Shown: positions 43,350 to 52,649, counted from the first letter of the stretch. The stretch is DNA of 64,000 bases from Nitrospiria bacterium (GCA_035517655.1 DATIYJ010000018.1:32768-96767), one strand, 5' to 3'. The notes: generated by a model not told the origin, from the letters alone. A program made the numbers and translations.

Positions 43350-44963
43350 TTGACCACCCTGATGCTCTTCAGCCTGCTGGGGGGTGTCGCCTTTTTGCTC
43401 CACGGTCTTCAATGGGCCGGCGACGGCCTGCAGGGACTCGCCGGCGCTCGGCTCCGGTCGATCCTGTCCACCTTCACCCAAAACCGCTTTCTCGGACTGG
43501 CGACCGGCGCATTCATCACGGCCGTGATTCAGAGCAGCAGCGCGACCACGGTGATGTTGGTCGGTTTTACCAGCTCCGGCCTGATGACGCTTTCCCAGAC
43601 GGTTTCGCTCATCCTCGGTGCCGATATCGGCACCACCTTTACCGTTCAGCTGATCGCTTTCCAGATCAGCGATTATGCGCTGGCCGTGCTCGCCATCGGA
43701 TTCGCCCTTTACTTCTTCGGCAAACAGCACCGGATCAAATTGATCGGCACGGTCCTTTTTGGGTTCGGACTGATCTTTTTTGCCTTAAAACTTCTTTCGG
43801 ACGGCATGGCCCCGCTCAAGGACAACGATCTGGTTCGTCAGGTCTTGTCCGGCGTCGGCGACGCTCCGGTCTGGGGCATCCTGATCTCGGCCGTCCTAAC
43901 CGCGCTCCTCTCCAGCAGCGCCGCCACCATCGGGATCGCGATCGCTTTCGCGACGCAGGGACTGATGCCGCTGGCCTCGGCCATCCCCATCATGCTGGGG
44001 GCCAATGTCGGAACATGCGCCACGGCCTGGGTGGCCAGCATCGGAACCACCGCCGAGGCCCGGCGCGTGGCCATGGCGCATATTCTGTTCAAACTTCTGG
44101 GCGTGGTCCTGCTCTTGCCGTTCCTTCAGCCGTTTGAAGGTTTCATCGGGCAGACGTCCGAAAACATCGTGCGGCAGATCGCGAACGCCCATACCCTGTT
44201 TAATCTCGGGATCGCGCTTCTTTTCCTCCCGTTCACGGTTCCCTTCGCCCGGCTCGTCGCCTGGCTGGTTCCCGACAAACCTTCGGTGGAAGAAACCTCT
44301 CGGCCGAAGTACCTGGACCCCCATGTCCTGGACACGCCCGCCCTGGCCATGGGGCAGGCCACGCGGGAGGCCTTGCGGATGTCGGATATCGTTCGGGATA
44401 TGTACCGGGAAACGATCCGGGTTTTCACCGAGGATAACCAGGAAATTCTGGAGCAGATCGAACGGAAAGACGACTGGGTCGATACGCTCAACCGGGAGAT
44501 CAAGCTCTACCTTACCAAGCTTTCCGCGAAATCGCTGACGCAGGAACAATCGGGACGCGAGGTGGATCTTTTGACGCTGACCAGCGATCTGGAAACGATC
44601 GGCGACATCATCGACCGGAATTTGATGGAGCTGGCCAAGAAAAAAATCTACAAGGGTCTTCGATTTTCCGATCAAGGACTGAAGGAGATTATCGGGCTTC
44701 ACACCCGGGTCGGGCAAAACCTGGAACGAGTGCTTTCGGCGTTTGCAAGCCACGATCCGGAACTGGCCCAGCGGGTCATTCAGGCCAAGGATGAAGTCAA
44801 ACATCTTGAACGCGAGCTCCGGGCCGCGCATATCCAGCGGTTGCGCGCCGGCCTGGCGGAATCGATCGAGACCAGCGCGATCCATCTCGACATCCTGACC
44901 AATCTGGTCCGGATCAACCACCATGTCACCAGCATCGCGTATCCCATTGTCGAGGAAAAATAA
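43350..44963 (+). CDS. Na/Pi cotransporter family protein with PhoU-like C terminus
   Basis: A 537-residue membrane transporter of the NptA/YjbB type. The hydrophobic half (about 1-310) contains two inverted repeats with the signature QSSSATTVMLVGFTSSGLM and the degenerate partner LLSSSAATIGIAIAFATQGLMPL, plus GADIGTTFT and GANVGTCATAW. The cytoplasmic C-terminal 210 residues are helical and PhoU-like (VDTLNREIKLYLTKLS, DLETIGDIIDRNLMELAKKK). These proteins export or import phosphate with sodium. The start is taken as TTG at 43350 because AAGGAG lies seven bases upstream. The ATG at 43344 would leave only one base between site and start. Confidence 0.87.
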   Translation: MTTLMLFSLLGGVAFLLHGLQWAGDGLQGLAGARLRSILSTFTQNRFLGLATGAFITAVIQSSSATTVMLVGFTSSGLMTLSQTVSLILGADIGTTFTVQLIAFQISDYALAVLAIGFALYFFGKQHRIKLIGTVLFGFGLIFFALKLLSDGMAPLKDNDLVRQVLSGVGDAPVWGILISAVLTALLSSSAATIGIAIAFATQGLMPLASAIPIMLGANVGTCATAWVASIGTTAEARRVAMAHILFKLLGVVLLLPFLQPFEGFIGQTSENIVRQIANAHTLFNLGIALLFLPFTVPFARLVAWLVPDKPSVEETSRPKYLDPHVLDTPALAMGQATREALRMSDIVRDMYRETIRVFTEDNQEILEQIERKDDWVDTLNREIKLYLTKLSAKSLTQEQSGREVDLLTLTSDLETIGDIIDRNLMELAKKKIYKGLRFSDQGLKEIIGLHTRVGQNLERVLSAFASHDPELAQRVIQAKDEVKHLERELRAAHIQRLRAGLAESIETSAIHLDILTNLVRINHHVTSIAYPIVEEK

Positions 44964-45011
44964 ACGAGGGAGCCCAACCCCCCATGACAGACGTATGTAG
45001 ATGCATCGATA

Positions 45012-45079
45012 TCCAGCGAGCAACGCGAGCGGGAGAGGGAGGCTCCGTCCACGGAGGAGGCGACGTGAGCCCTTATAAT
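45012..45079 (+). repeat. Dispersed intergenic repeat, copy upstream of larB
   Basis: It aligns with the copy at 5151-5228 over CCAGCGAGCAA, a GCGAG block, GAGGGAGGCTCCGTCC, GGCGACG and GAGCCC, ending in TTATAAT. A small stem CTCCG-TCCA-CGGAG forms the centre. It fills most of the 121-base gap between the Na/Pi gene and larB. The remaining bases show nothing recognisable. Confidence 0.7.
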
Positions 45080-45084
45080 CGGTC

Positions 45085-45864
45085 ATGAATTTGCAAGACA
45101 CGCGGAAATTGCTGGGGCGGGTAAAAAGAGGAACCCTCTCGGTGGATGCGGCCGTGAAACGGCTTCGGCATCTTCCTTATGAACCGCTGGGGTTTGCGGC
45201 CATCGACCACCACCGCGCGCTACGGCAGGGACATTCGGAGGTGATCTTTTGCGAGGGCAAGCGGCCGGAGCAGATCCTGGCGATCATCCGGCGAATGGTC
45301 GCGGTCGACAGTCCGGTTCTGGCCACGCGGGCGACGCCCGGGCTGTTTCAAGCCGTGAAGCGGATCGATTCGAGAGCGGTCTATCACGATCCGGCCCGCG
45401 CGATCACCATCCAAACCCGGAATCGGCCTCGACGGCCGCGGCGCTCGGAAGCGACGGCGGGGGTTCTGATCCTCACCGCCGGGACGGCGGATATCCCGGT
45501 GGCCGAGGAGGCGAAGGTGACCCTGGAGTTTCTCGGCCGGCGCATCGAAACCGTCTACGATGTGGGCGTGGCCGGACTTCACCGTCTTTGGGACCGGCGT
45601 GCCCGCATCGAGGCGGCCTCCGTACTGATCGTCGTGGCCGGAATGGACGGCGCCCTGGCCAGCGTGGTCGGCGGCTGGATGGACAAACCGATCGTGGCCG
45701 TGCCGACCAGCATCGGGTACGGCGCCAGTTTCGGTGGCGTGGCCGCGCTGCTGACCATGCTCAACTCCTGCGCCGCCGGCGTGGCGGTCGTGAACATCGA
45801 CAACGGGTTCGGCGCGGCGGTCCTGGCGCACCGAATGATGGACATCGGCGGGGCCCGACGGTAG
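45085..45864 (+). CDS. larB: Nickel-pincer cofactor biosynthesis protein LarB
   Basis: LarB carboxylates and hydrolyses nicotinic acid adenine dinucleotide to start synthesis of the nickel-pincer nucleotide cofactor. The 259-residue protein has the LarB N-terminal region (PYEPLGFAAIDHHRALRQGHSEVIFCEGKRPEQI) and a C-terminal PurE-like domain (VLILTAGTADIPVAEEAKVTLEFLG, YDVGVAGLHRL, VVAGMDGALASVVGGWMDKPIVAVPTSIGYGASFGG). The last block is highly characteristic. larC follows after 48 bases. LarE (sulphur insertion) and LarA (racemase) are not in the window. Confidence 0.93.
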   Translation: MNLQDTRKLLGRVKRGTLSVDAAVKRLRHLPYEPLGFAAIDHHRALRQGHSEVIFCEGKRPEQILAIIRRMVAVDSPVLATRATPGLFQAVKRIDSRAVYHDPARAITIQTRNRPRRPRRSEATAGVLILTAGTADIPVAEEAKVTLEFLGRRIETVYDVGVAGLHRLWDRRARIEAASVLIVVAGMDGALASVVGGWMDKPIVAVPTSIGYGASFGGVAALLTMLNSCAAGVAVVNIDNGFGAAVLAHRMMDIGGARR

Positions 45865-45912
45865 GGGTCCGTTAACGACGACGTATTGCTTCATCGGATC
45901 ATGCGAGGGAAT

Positions 45913-47118
45913 ATGAAGATTGCGTATTTCGACTGTTTCTCGGGAGTCAGCGGCGATATGATTCTGGGGGCGATGGTGGATTCGGGACTTGAACTTTCCC
46001 GTCTCAAAGAGCGACTGAACCAGCTTCCCCTCAAGGGGTTTGAGCTCAAGACCCGCTCGGCCCAGCGGGGACCTTATATCGGAACCAAAGTGGATGTGAT
46101 CGTCCAACCTCAAAAGCAAAAATCCTATGAGATTCGCGAACTGGAAAATGTCATCCGTCACAGCCGGCTTGACGACTCGACCAAAAAAACGGTCGGCGCG
46201 ATTTTGGAACGATGGATCAAGGCCGAGATCAAGGCCCACGGCTCGGCCAAGGGCCTGCGTTTCCAGGCCGATCAGGCCATCGACCTTCTGATCGATATCG
46301 TCGGCTGCGTTCTGGGTTTGAGCCTGATGGGGATTGACGAGGTGATGGCCTCCTCGTTGAATCTGGGCAGCGGCCTGGTCAACGTCCACGGGCAAAAAGT
46401 TCAGGTTCCGGCTCCCACCACCGTGGAGCTGGTCCGGGGGTTTACGGTCTATTCCAGCGGGCCCCAGCAGGAATTGACCACGCCGACCGGCGCGGCGATC
46501 ATCACGACGCTCGTCACCACCGGCGGACCTTTTCCCGAAATGCGCCTCCAGAAAGTCGGCTACGGCGCGGGCAGCCACGAATTCAACAACTGGTCGAACA
46601 TGCTCCGGATGCTGGTGGGGGAATCCCACCAGACAACCCATGCGGACCGGATGATTCTGCTGGAAACCAACATCGACGATCTTAATCCCCAGGTGTATGA
46701 ACACTTGATGGAACGGCTTTTCGCGGCCGGCGCGCTCGATGTTTATCTGACGGCCATCACGATGAAAAAGGGACGTCCGGGCATTCTGTTGAGCGTGTTG
46801 GCCGAACAGCACCAGGCCGCGGCCCTCTCGGAGATCGTGTTTCAGGAAACCACCACGTTGGGAGTCCGGCAGATCGACGTCCAGCGTCGTAAATTGCCGC
46901 GCGCTTCCCAGAAAGTCGAAACCCGTTTCGGCCCGGTGCAGGTCAAGGTCGTCACCCGGTCCGGCGGGCAGCAAAAACGACTCCCGGAATACCAGGACTG
47001 CAAACGGATTGCCCAGGAAACCGGTTTGCCGCTCCGGCAAATCATGGATGAACTGGAAGAAACGCTCAACCCGGTTTCCCGCGCGCCCCGATCCGGTCCG
47101 GCCGGAGGCTCTTCGTGA
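45913..47118 (+). CDS. larC: Nickel-pincer cofactor biosynthesis protein LarC
   Basis: LarC is the CTP-dependent cyclometallase that inserts nickel into the pincer nucleotide. The 401-residue product begins MKIAYFDCFSGVSGDMILGAMVDSGL, the family hallmark. It continues with histidine/acidic blocks (LNLGSGLVNVHGQKVQVPAPTTVELVRG, ELTTPTGAAIITTLV, GYGAGSHEF) and the C-terminal LETNIDDLNPQVYEHLMERLFAAGALDVYLTAITMKKGRPG. In Lactiplantibacillus the gene needs a programmed frameshift; here it is one continuous frame. The start at 45913 follows GAGGG. Its stop overlaps the GTG of the antiporter gene (GTGA). Confidence 0.94.
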   Translation: MKIAYFDCFSGVSGDMILGAMVDSGLELSRLKERLNQLPLKGFELKTRSAQRGPYIGTKVDVIVQPQKQKSYEIRELENVIRHSRLDDSTKKTVGAILERWIKAEIKAHGSAKGLRFQADQAIDLLIDIVGCVLGLSLMGIDEVMASSLNLGSGLVNVHGQKVQVPAPTTVELVRGFTVYSSGPQQELTTPTGAAIITTLVTTGGPFPEMRLQKVGYGAGSHEFNNWSNMLRMLVGESHQTTHADRMILLETNIDDLNPQVYEHLMERLFAAGALDVYLTAITMKKGRPGILLSVLAEQHQAAALSEIVFQETTTLGVRQIDVQRRKLPRASQKVETRFGPVQVKVVTRSGGQQKRLPEYQDCKRIAQETGLPLRQIMDELEETLNPVSRAPRSGPAGGSS

Positions 47119-48119
47119 CCGGACTGTTGTTGTCGGGGCTCCTGATTATTTTGGGAGGGGCCTACCTCTTTACGAACGGCGCGGAATGGGTCGGGAAACG
47201 GCTGCACTTCTCGGAAGGCGTGGTGGGAAGCGTGCTGGCCGGGGTGGGCACGGCCATGCCGGAAACCATGGTCCCGTTCACGGCGATTTTCTTCGGCCAC
47301 GGCGAAACCCGAGAGGCGGTCGGCGTCGGCGCGATTCTCGGGGCGCCCTTCATGTTGACGAGCCTCGTTTTCCCCATTCTGGGGTTCGCCGTTCTCTTTT
47401 TGTCCTCGATGGGAAAACGGAAGACAGCCCTCCTCCTCAACGCGCCGCTGGTCCGGATCGATCTGGGGTTTTTCCTGACCGGGTATGGGATCGCCTTGCT
47501 GATGGCCCTGCTCCCGCTCGAAGAATCCGAGCGGTGGATTCATTATGCCGCCGCCGCGACCCTGGTCGGACTGTACATTTATTATTTGAGCCGCTTGCTC
47601 GTCAAACACGGGCGCGTCTCGGAAGACCTGGAACCGCTGATCTTTTCCCGGGGCCTGACCCGAAACCGGGACAACCCGCCTACGGTTCTGATCCTGTCCC
47701 AGGCGGCCCTGGGCTTCGGCCTGGTCCTCGGCGGCGCGCACTTCTTCGTCGAAGGCATGCAAGGGCTGTCCCTCGCGATCGGAATGAACCCTCTCATCTT
47801 GTCGCTGATCCTCACCCCGATCGCCACGGAGCTCCCCGAATGTTTTAACAGCCTGATCTGGATCGCGCGAAAAAAAGATTCGCTGGCCGTCGCCAACATC
47901 ACGGGGGCGATGGTTTTTCAAAGCACCTTTCCCGTCTCGGTCGGATTGATCGGAACGCCCTGGCACCTGGACCGATGGGGGCTGACCAGCGCCGGGCTTG
48001 CGATCCTGGCCGCCTTTATGCTATATGGTATAATTCTATTCTGGAACCGCTGGCGGCCCGTTCATTTGATCGGCTGCGCGGTCTTTTACGTCGCGTACAT
48101 CCTGTACGTGTTTGGGTGA
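47115..48119 (+). CDS. CaCA-family cation antiporter-like membrane protein
   Basis: A 334-residue protein with about ten membrane segments in two inverted halves. The alpha-repeat motifs are GVGTAMPETMVPFTAIFFG (about residues 43-61) and LTPIATELPECFNSLIWI (about 235-252), each carrying the acidic residue that binds the cation in sodium/calcium exchangers. The central loop (KHGRVSEDLEPLIFSRGLTRNRDN) is cytoplasmic-like. GTG initiation at 47115 overlaps the larC stop. That coupling raises the possibility of divalent-metal transport tied to the nickel cofactor, but the family usually moves calcium, so this is speculation. Confidence 0.83.
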   Translation: MTGLLLSGLLIILGGAYLFTNGAEWVGKRLHFSEGVVGSVLAGVGTAMPETMVPFTAIFFGHGETREAVGVGAILGAPFMLTSLVFPILGFAVLFLSSMGKRKTALLLNAPLVRIDLGFFLTGYGIALLMALLPLEESERWIHYAAAATLVGLYIYYLSRLLVKHGRVSEDLEPLIFSRGLTRNRDNPPTVLILSQAALGFGLVLGGAHFFVEGMQGLSLAIGMNPLILSLILTPIATELPECFNSLIWIARKKDSLAVANITGAMVFQSTFPVSVGLIGTPWHLDRWGLTSAGLAILAAFMLYGIILFWNRWRPVHLIGCAVFYVAYILYVFG

Positions 48120-48177
48120 CACCCCCCGTTCAGAAAACCCGATCCGGGCGCAAAAGGGCGCGGGAAAGGTTGAACCG

Positions 48178-48561
48178 TTGGAACCGGTAACGATCCTCAT
48201 CGCGGATGATGAGCCCTATATCGTCCGATCCCTGTCGTATATTCTCCAACGGGAGGGCATTCCCTTCGCCGTCGCAACGGACGGCCAGGAAGCGCTGCAG
48301 AAGGTCCGACAACATCGGCCGAAAATCTTTTTCCTCGACATCATGATGCCGAAAAAATCGGGGTTTGAAGTCTGCGCCGAGGTGAAGAAAGACCCCGCGC
48401 TTCGCTCGACCCACATCATCATGCTGACCGCCAAAGGACAGGAAGAAGACAAACAAAAAAGTCTGACGGCCGGGGCCAACGAATACATCACCAAGCCGTT
48501 CAGCCCCCGGCAGGTCCTGGCTCGCGTGCGGGAACTCCTCGGTCCCGCGACAGGCGCATAG
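48178..48561 (+). CDS. Single-domain response regulator
   Basis: A 127-residue receiver domain without output domain. TILIADDEPYIVRSL holds the acidic pocket, the phospho-acceptor Asp lies in KIFFLDIMMPKKSG near residue 53, Thr in IIMLTAKGQ and Lys in YITKPFSPRQ. TTG at 48178, eight bases after AAAGG, gives the natural receiver start (EPVTILIADDE). An upstream TTG at 48112 would overlap the antiporter gene. The kinase gene begins one base after the stop, so this is probably its direct target or a phosphate shuttle. Confidence 0.88.
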   Translation: MEPVTILIADDEPYIVRSLSYILQREGIPFAVATDGQEALQKVRQHRPKIFFLDIMMPKKSGFEVCAEVKKDPALRSTHIIMLTAKGQEEDKQKSLTAGANEYITKPFSPRQVLARVRELLGPATGA

Positions 48562-48562
48562 T

Positions 48563-51130
48563 GTGGATCCCTTACGGATATTCAAAAGCGTCAGGACCAA
48601 GATCACCGTTTTAATTCTCGGCGTCGGCCTGCTGGTGGTCCTGATGGGCCTCTCCGTGACCTACGGGGTCGCCCGCAACCATTTGCAAAACACCATCGGC
48701 GCGCAGTACCGCGAGTTGGCCCTGGAAACCGGCCAGAAAGTTCAACTCATCATCGAGGCCAATGTCCAGGAGATCACGGTGCTGGCCCTCTCCTCCGATA
48801 TCCGGAGCAGCGTCGAGTCGGCGAACGCCGTCTATTCCAAAAAACGCTTGAGCGAGGCCGACGTCCGGAAGCGGATCGAGACCGTCGTCGCTTTGTGGAA
48901 GCGGAGCCAAGGCGCGGAGGACCCCTTCGTCCGCGGATTTCTGGCCAACCCCGCCTCCGGGTTGATCCACGGCTTTCTTCAAGACCCCGATGAACGTTCC
49001 GAGCACTTCTCGCTCATCGTGACGGATCAACGGGGGCTGCTCGTGGGTGCGGATGCGAAGCCCGCCCGGGTCTTCTACGGAGACGAGGTCTGGTGGCAGG
49101 CCGCCTTCAACGGGGGCCGCGGCAGCACGTACATCTCGGACGTCAAGCTGCTTGAGGAGCCCGTCGAAGGATCCGAAAAAGTTTACACGATCACGATGGC
49201 CGTCCCCGTCACCGACGCCACGGGCCGACGGGCCATCGGCGTCATCAAGACCGATCTCCGGATCAAGGAGTTTTTCGAGGCCGTCACCCAGGTCCATCTG
49301 GCCAAGTCGGACCATACCATGCTCGCCAGCTCGGACGGCAGCCTGATTTTCTGCCCGATCTTTCTGGTCCGAAACCATACGCTTCAGCCCGCCCTGATGC
49401 GGGCCATCTTTAAAGACGAAGCAGGGTGGGCGATCACGCGGGCCGACGTCCATTACGGCGGGACGAACACCATCGACGGGTTTGCGCCGGTTCCGGTCGC
49501 GTCGGACATCCATCCCGCCAGTTTCAACGGAAACCGGTGGTATATCTTCACCAGCCAGAATCCGGCCGAGACCTATGCCCCCATCAATACCTTGCTGAAC
49601 TGGATCCTCCTCACGGGCGGCTCGGGGGCCGTGCTGCTGCTGGTTCTGGGACTCCGCGCGGCCAATTACGTCGTCCGGCCCTTGCAGGACCTCCGGCAGG
49701 GCGTCAAATTGATCGGGTTTGGAAACCTGAATCACCGTCTGGCGATTCGGACCGGGGATGAAATCCAGGAACTGGCGGACGAATTCAACGAGATGGCGTT
49801 CAAGCTGCAGACCGCCTACACCCACCTGGAACAGAAGGTCGCGGAACGAACTGAACAATTGGCGGCGGTCAACAAAATCACCCGGACGATCAGTTCCAAA
49901 CTCAACATGATCGAGATCTTCGACTCGATCTGCGACGAGGCGAATAAATTGCTGGACTACGACCGGATCAGTCTCTCGCTGCTCGACGACCACCGGCAGC
50001 AGATCGCGTTCCGGCTGGTCCGGATGAAAAACGAGGCCACCGTGGTTCACGACCGTCCGCGGTCCAGGACCGGGACGGTCATCGGACGGGTCGTGGAATC
50101 CAAACGGCCCTTTATTCGCGCGGACGTCCGCGAGGCTTCCGAATTCGTCGAAGACCGGCTCCTCCGGAACGAGGAACTGCGGTCCTACATCGTCGTGCCC
50201 CTCGTGGCCCAGAACCAATCGATCGGAACGCTGAACCTGGCCGGCCGTCGCCCGGGGACCTATACCGATCGAACCCTGGAGATCCTGATCCCGATCGCCG
50301 AGCAGCTGGCGATCGCCGTTGAAACGATCCGCCTGTTCCAGGAGACGAAGAAACTCGATCAGCTGAAGTCGGACTTCGTCTCCAAAGTCTCTCACGAGCT
50401 CCGGACCCCCCTGACCTCGATCAAGGGGTTCGCCGAGATCCTGCTGTCCTACGAGGACGTGGATCCCAAAACCCGGCAGGAATTTATTTCTATCATCAAC
50501 GAAGAGAGCGAGCGGCTGACCCGCTTGATCAACGACATCCTCGACATCTCGAAAATCGAGGCCGGCAAACTCGAATGGCATATCCAGCCCCTTTCACCGT
50601 CCGAGATCGTGGTCCACACCGTGAAATCCGTCCGGGCCGTGGCGCTGGAAAAGAACCTTCCCATCCTGATCGACGTTCCCGAAAACCTTCCGAAGATTCG
50701 GGGGGACCGGGACCAGCTCATCCAGGTGATGGACAACCTGCTGGGAAACGCCATCAAGTTTTCGAGCGGCGGTCACATCACCGTTCAGGGGGCGCAGGAA
50801 GACGGCGCGGTCCGGATCTCGGTCATCGACACCGGGATCGGGATCCCGGCCGAGGACCTCCAGAAGATCTTCGATAAATTTCACCGGCTCGGCGACACCC
50901 GGAGCGGCAAACCGAGAGGCACCGGCCTGGGGCTCTCCATCTGCCGCGAAATCATCCTCCATCTGGGCGGACGCATCTGGTGCGAGAGCCAGCCGGGGAA
51001 GGGCAGCCGTTTTCATTTCACGGTTCCCGTTTGGCGCGAAGGCCTCCCCGACGGCCCGCCGGACCCGGAACAGCCGGAGGCTTCCCCGAGCCGCGATTCG
51101 GGCCGAACCATCCTGTCGGGCGACGCATGA
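48563..51130 (+). CDS. Membrane sensor histidine kinase (Cache-HAMP-GAF-HisKA-HATPase)
   Basis: An 855-residue kinase. Membrane segment 1 (ITVLILGVGLLVVLMGLSVTY, about 14-34) is followed by a large double-Cache-like periplasmic region (about 35-340; VTDQRGLLVGADAKPARVFYGDEVWWQAAF, GVIKTDLRIKEFFEAVTQV). Membrane segment 2 (about 347-370) leads to HAMP (RPLQDLRQGVKLIGFGNLNHRL), GAF (about 440-590), HisKA with phospho-acceptor His611 (KVSHELRTPLTSIKGF) and the ATPase domain (NLLGNAIKFSS, DTGIGIPAEDL, GTGLGLSICREI). Initiation is GTG at 48563. The stop overlaps the HD-GYP gene (ATGA). The sensor region is clearly paralogous to that of the kinase at 59123. Confidence 0.92.
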   Translation: MDPLRIFKSVRTKITVLILGVGLLVVLMGLSVTYGVARNHLQNTIGAQYRELALETGQKVQLIIEANVQEITVLALSSDIRSSVESANAVYSKKRLSEADVRKRIETVVALWKRSQGAEDPFVRGFLANPASGLIHGFLQDPDERSEHFSLIVTDQRGLLVGADAKPARVFYGDEVWWQAAFNGGRGSTYISDVKLLEEPVEGSEKVYTITMAVPVTDATGRRAIGVIKTDLRIKEFFEAVTQVHLAKSDHTMLASSDGSLIFCPIFLVRNHTLQPALMRAIFKDEAGWAITRADVHYGGTNTIDGFAPVPVASDIHPASFNGNRWYIFTSQNPAETYAPINTLLNWILLTGGSGAVLLLVLGLRAANYVVRPLQDLRQGVKLIGFGNLNHRLAIRTGDEIQELADEFNEMAFKLQTAYTHLEQKVAERTEQLAAVNKITRTISSKLNMIEIFDSICDEANKLLDYDRISLSLLDDHRQQIAFRLVRMKNEATVVHDRPRSRTGTVIGRVVESKRPFIRADVREASEFVEDRLLRNEELRSYIVVPLVAQNQSIGTLNLAGRRPGTYTDRTLEILIPIAEQLAIAVETIRLFQETKKLDQLKSDFVSKVSHELRTPLTSIKGFAEILLSYEDVDPKTRQEFISIINEESERLTRLINDILDISKIEAGKLEWHIQPLSPSEIVVHTVKSVRAVALEKNLPILIDVPENLPKIRGDRDQLIQVMDNLLGNAIKFSSGGHITVQGAQEDGAVRISVIDTGIGIPAEDLQKIFDKFHRLGDTRSGKPRGTGLGLSICREIILHLGGRIWCESQPGKGSRFHFTVPVWREGLPDGPPDPEQPEASPSRDSGRTILSGDA

Positions 51131-52623
51131 CGGCCCCCCTTCTAAAAATTCCGGACCTGATCCATGCCGAACGCTTGAGGAAGTTCATCGACCGATCGAC
51201 GGACGCGTGCCGCGGTTCGGTCTCCATCCTCGACGCGAACGGACAGCCGGTCCCGGCCGAGGGAAGCCCGCCTCCCGCCGAGCTCCGCGGCGACCCGGAC
51301 TTTGTGCGGCAGGTCTTGAACGAAAAAAATGAAGACCGCATCCTCCGGCATTCAAGGTTCCCGCTGTACGCCGCGCCCCTGCTCTGCCAGGGCGCCTGCG
51401 TCGGACTGCTCCTCATCCGCTTCCCGACGGACTCCGACGATCCGACGGTCCGCGCGCGGCAGGAACGGGACTTTCGGCCGATCCGGGACCATCTCCGGGA
51501 TCTTCTGGACACGGGATACGAGCTGCTCAACCTCTCGTCCGAGATCGTCCGCAATTATGAAGAACTGTCGCTTTTGTACGACCTGTCGCTGAAGCTGAGC
51601 GCTCAATCCGACCCGGAACGCATCGGCCGGATCGTGGCCGACGAGGTCCAGTCCGTCCTCCCCGCGCAAAACCTGTCCATCCTGATGGTCGACGCCCAAA
51701 CCGGCGCGCTCGATTCCAGGATCGCGATCGGCCGCGACGGCCGCCGCCACCCTCCGTATCGGATCGAGCCGGGCCGGGGGATCGCGGGACGGGTCGTCCG
51801 GACCGGCCAGCCCCTGATCGTCTGCGACGTCGGACAGGATCCCGGGTTCGTCCCGGTGAGTTACCCGATCACGTCGTTGATGAGCGTTCCGATGATGCTG
51901 GGCCGGAAAACGCTGGGGACGATCGACATCAGCGACAAGCTGGACGGGAAGGAGTTCAGCACCTACGATTTGAAGCTGATTCAGGCGATCGCGGCCGAGG
52001 CCGCCGTGGCGCTCGAAAACGCGCGGCTCTTTGCCGAGGTCAAGGACCTCTTCCTGAGCACGGTCAAATCGCTCGTGATGGCGATCGACGCCAAGGACCC
52101 GTACACGCACCTGCATTCCCTGCGGGTCTCCGAGGTCTCCGCCATCCTGTCGGACGAGCTCGGCCTCCCGCCGCCGGACGTGGAGCAGATCAAGCTGGCC
52201 GCGTTGCTTCACGACGTCGGCAAGATCGGCGTTCCGGAAAAGGTGCTCCTCAAACCGGGCAAACTTTCCCCGGCCGAATGGGCGGAAATCAAACGGCATC
52301 CCCTGCACAGCGTCCATATTCTGGAGCAGGTGAAGCAATTTTCACACATCCTCCAATGGGTCCGGCATGAACATGAACATTACGACGGCAGCGGTTACCC
52401 GGACGGCCTCGTCGGCGGGGCCATCCCTCTCCCCAGCCGGATCATCGCCGTGGCGGACGCTTTCGACGCCATTACATCGGACCGGTATTATCGGAAGGGC
52501 AGCCCGGAGGACGCCGCGGTCGAAATCATCCAGAAGGAGGCCGGCATCCAGTTCGACCCGGAGGTGATCCGCGCGTTCGTGTCCGCCCACCGAAAGGGCC
52601 GCTTCGGCGGATTGCCGACCTAA
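51127..52623 (+). CDS. GAF/HD-GYP cyclic-di-GMP phosphodiesterase
   Basis: A 498-residue cytoplasmic protein. The N-terminal 130 residues are PocR/GAF-like in feel but unassigned (SVSILDANGQPVPAEGSPPP). A GAF domain covers about 150-300 (LPAQNLSILMVDAQTGAL, GIAGRVVRTGQPLIVCDVGQDP). The HD-GYP domain (about 310-498) has the catalytic HD pair at 362-363 (LLHDVGKIG), HPLHSVHIL, HEHYDGSGYPDGL (GYP at 423-425) and ADAFDAITSDRYYR. All metal-binding motifs look intact, so c-di-GMP hydrolysis is expected. It is translationally coupled to the kinase upstream, which suggests the receiver-kinase-phosphodiesterase trio is one pathway. Confidence 0.92.
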   Translation: MTAPLLKIPDLIHAERLRKFIDRSTDACRGSVSILDANGQPVPAEGSPPPAELRGDPDFVRQVLNEKNEDRILRHSRFPLYAAPLLCQGACVGLLLIRFPTDSDDPTVRARQERDFRPIRDHLRDLLDTGYELLNLSSEIVRNYEELSLLYDLSLKLSAQSDPERIGRIVADEVQSVLPAQNLSILMVDAQTGALDSRIAIGRDGRRHPPYRIEPGRGIAGRVVRTGQPLIVCDVGQDPGFVPVSYPITSLMSVPMMLGRKTLGTIDISDKLDGKEFSTYDLKLIQAIAAEAAVALENARLFAEVKDLFLSTVKSLVMAIDAKDPYTHLHSLRVSEVSAILSDELGLPPPDVEQIKLAALLHDVGKIGVPEKVLLKPGKLSPAEWAEIKRHPLHSVHILEQVKQFSHILQWVRHEHEHYDGSGYPDGLVGGAIPLPSRIIAVADAFDAITSDRYYRKGSPEDAAVEIIQKEAGIQFDPEVIRAFVSAHRKGRFGGLPT

Positions 52624-52649
52624 GGGAACGGGCCGCCGCGCACACATCC

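Noticed and set aside
45074..45079. TATAAT at the end of the repeat as a larB promoter
   Set aside because: No -35-like hexamer lies 15-19 bases upstream, and start codon distance would be under 10 bases.
45220..47040. 606-residue minus-strand frame opposite larB and larC
   Set aside because: LarB and LarC are unmistakable on the plus strand and this frame shows no known motif.
48611..50581. 656-residue minus-strand frame opposite the sensor kinase
   Set aside because: Shadow of the kinase gene; dominated by Asp, Gly, Arg and Val without domains.
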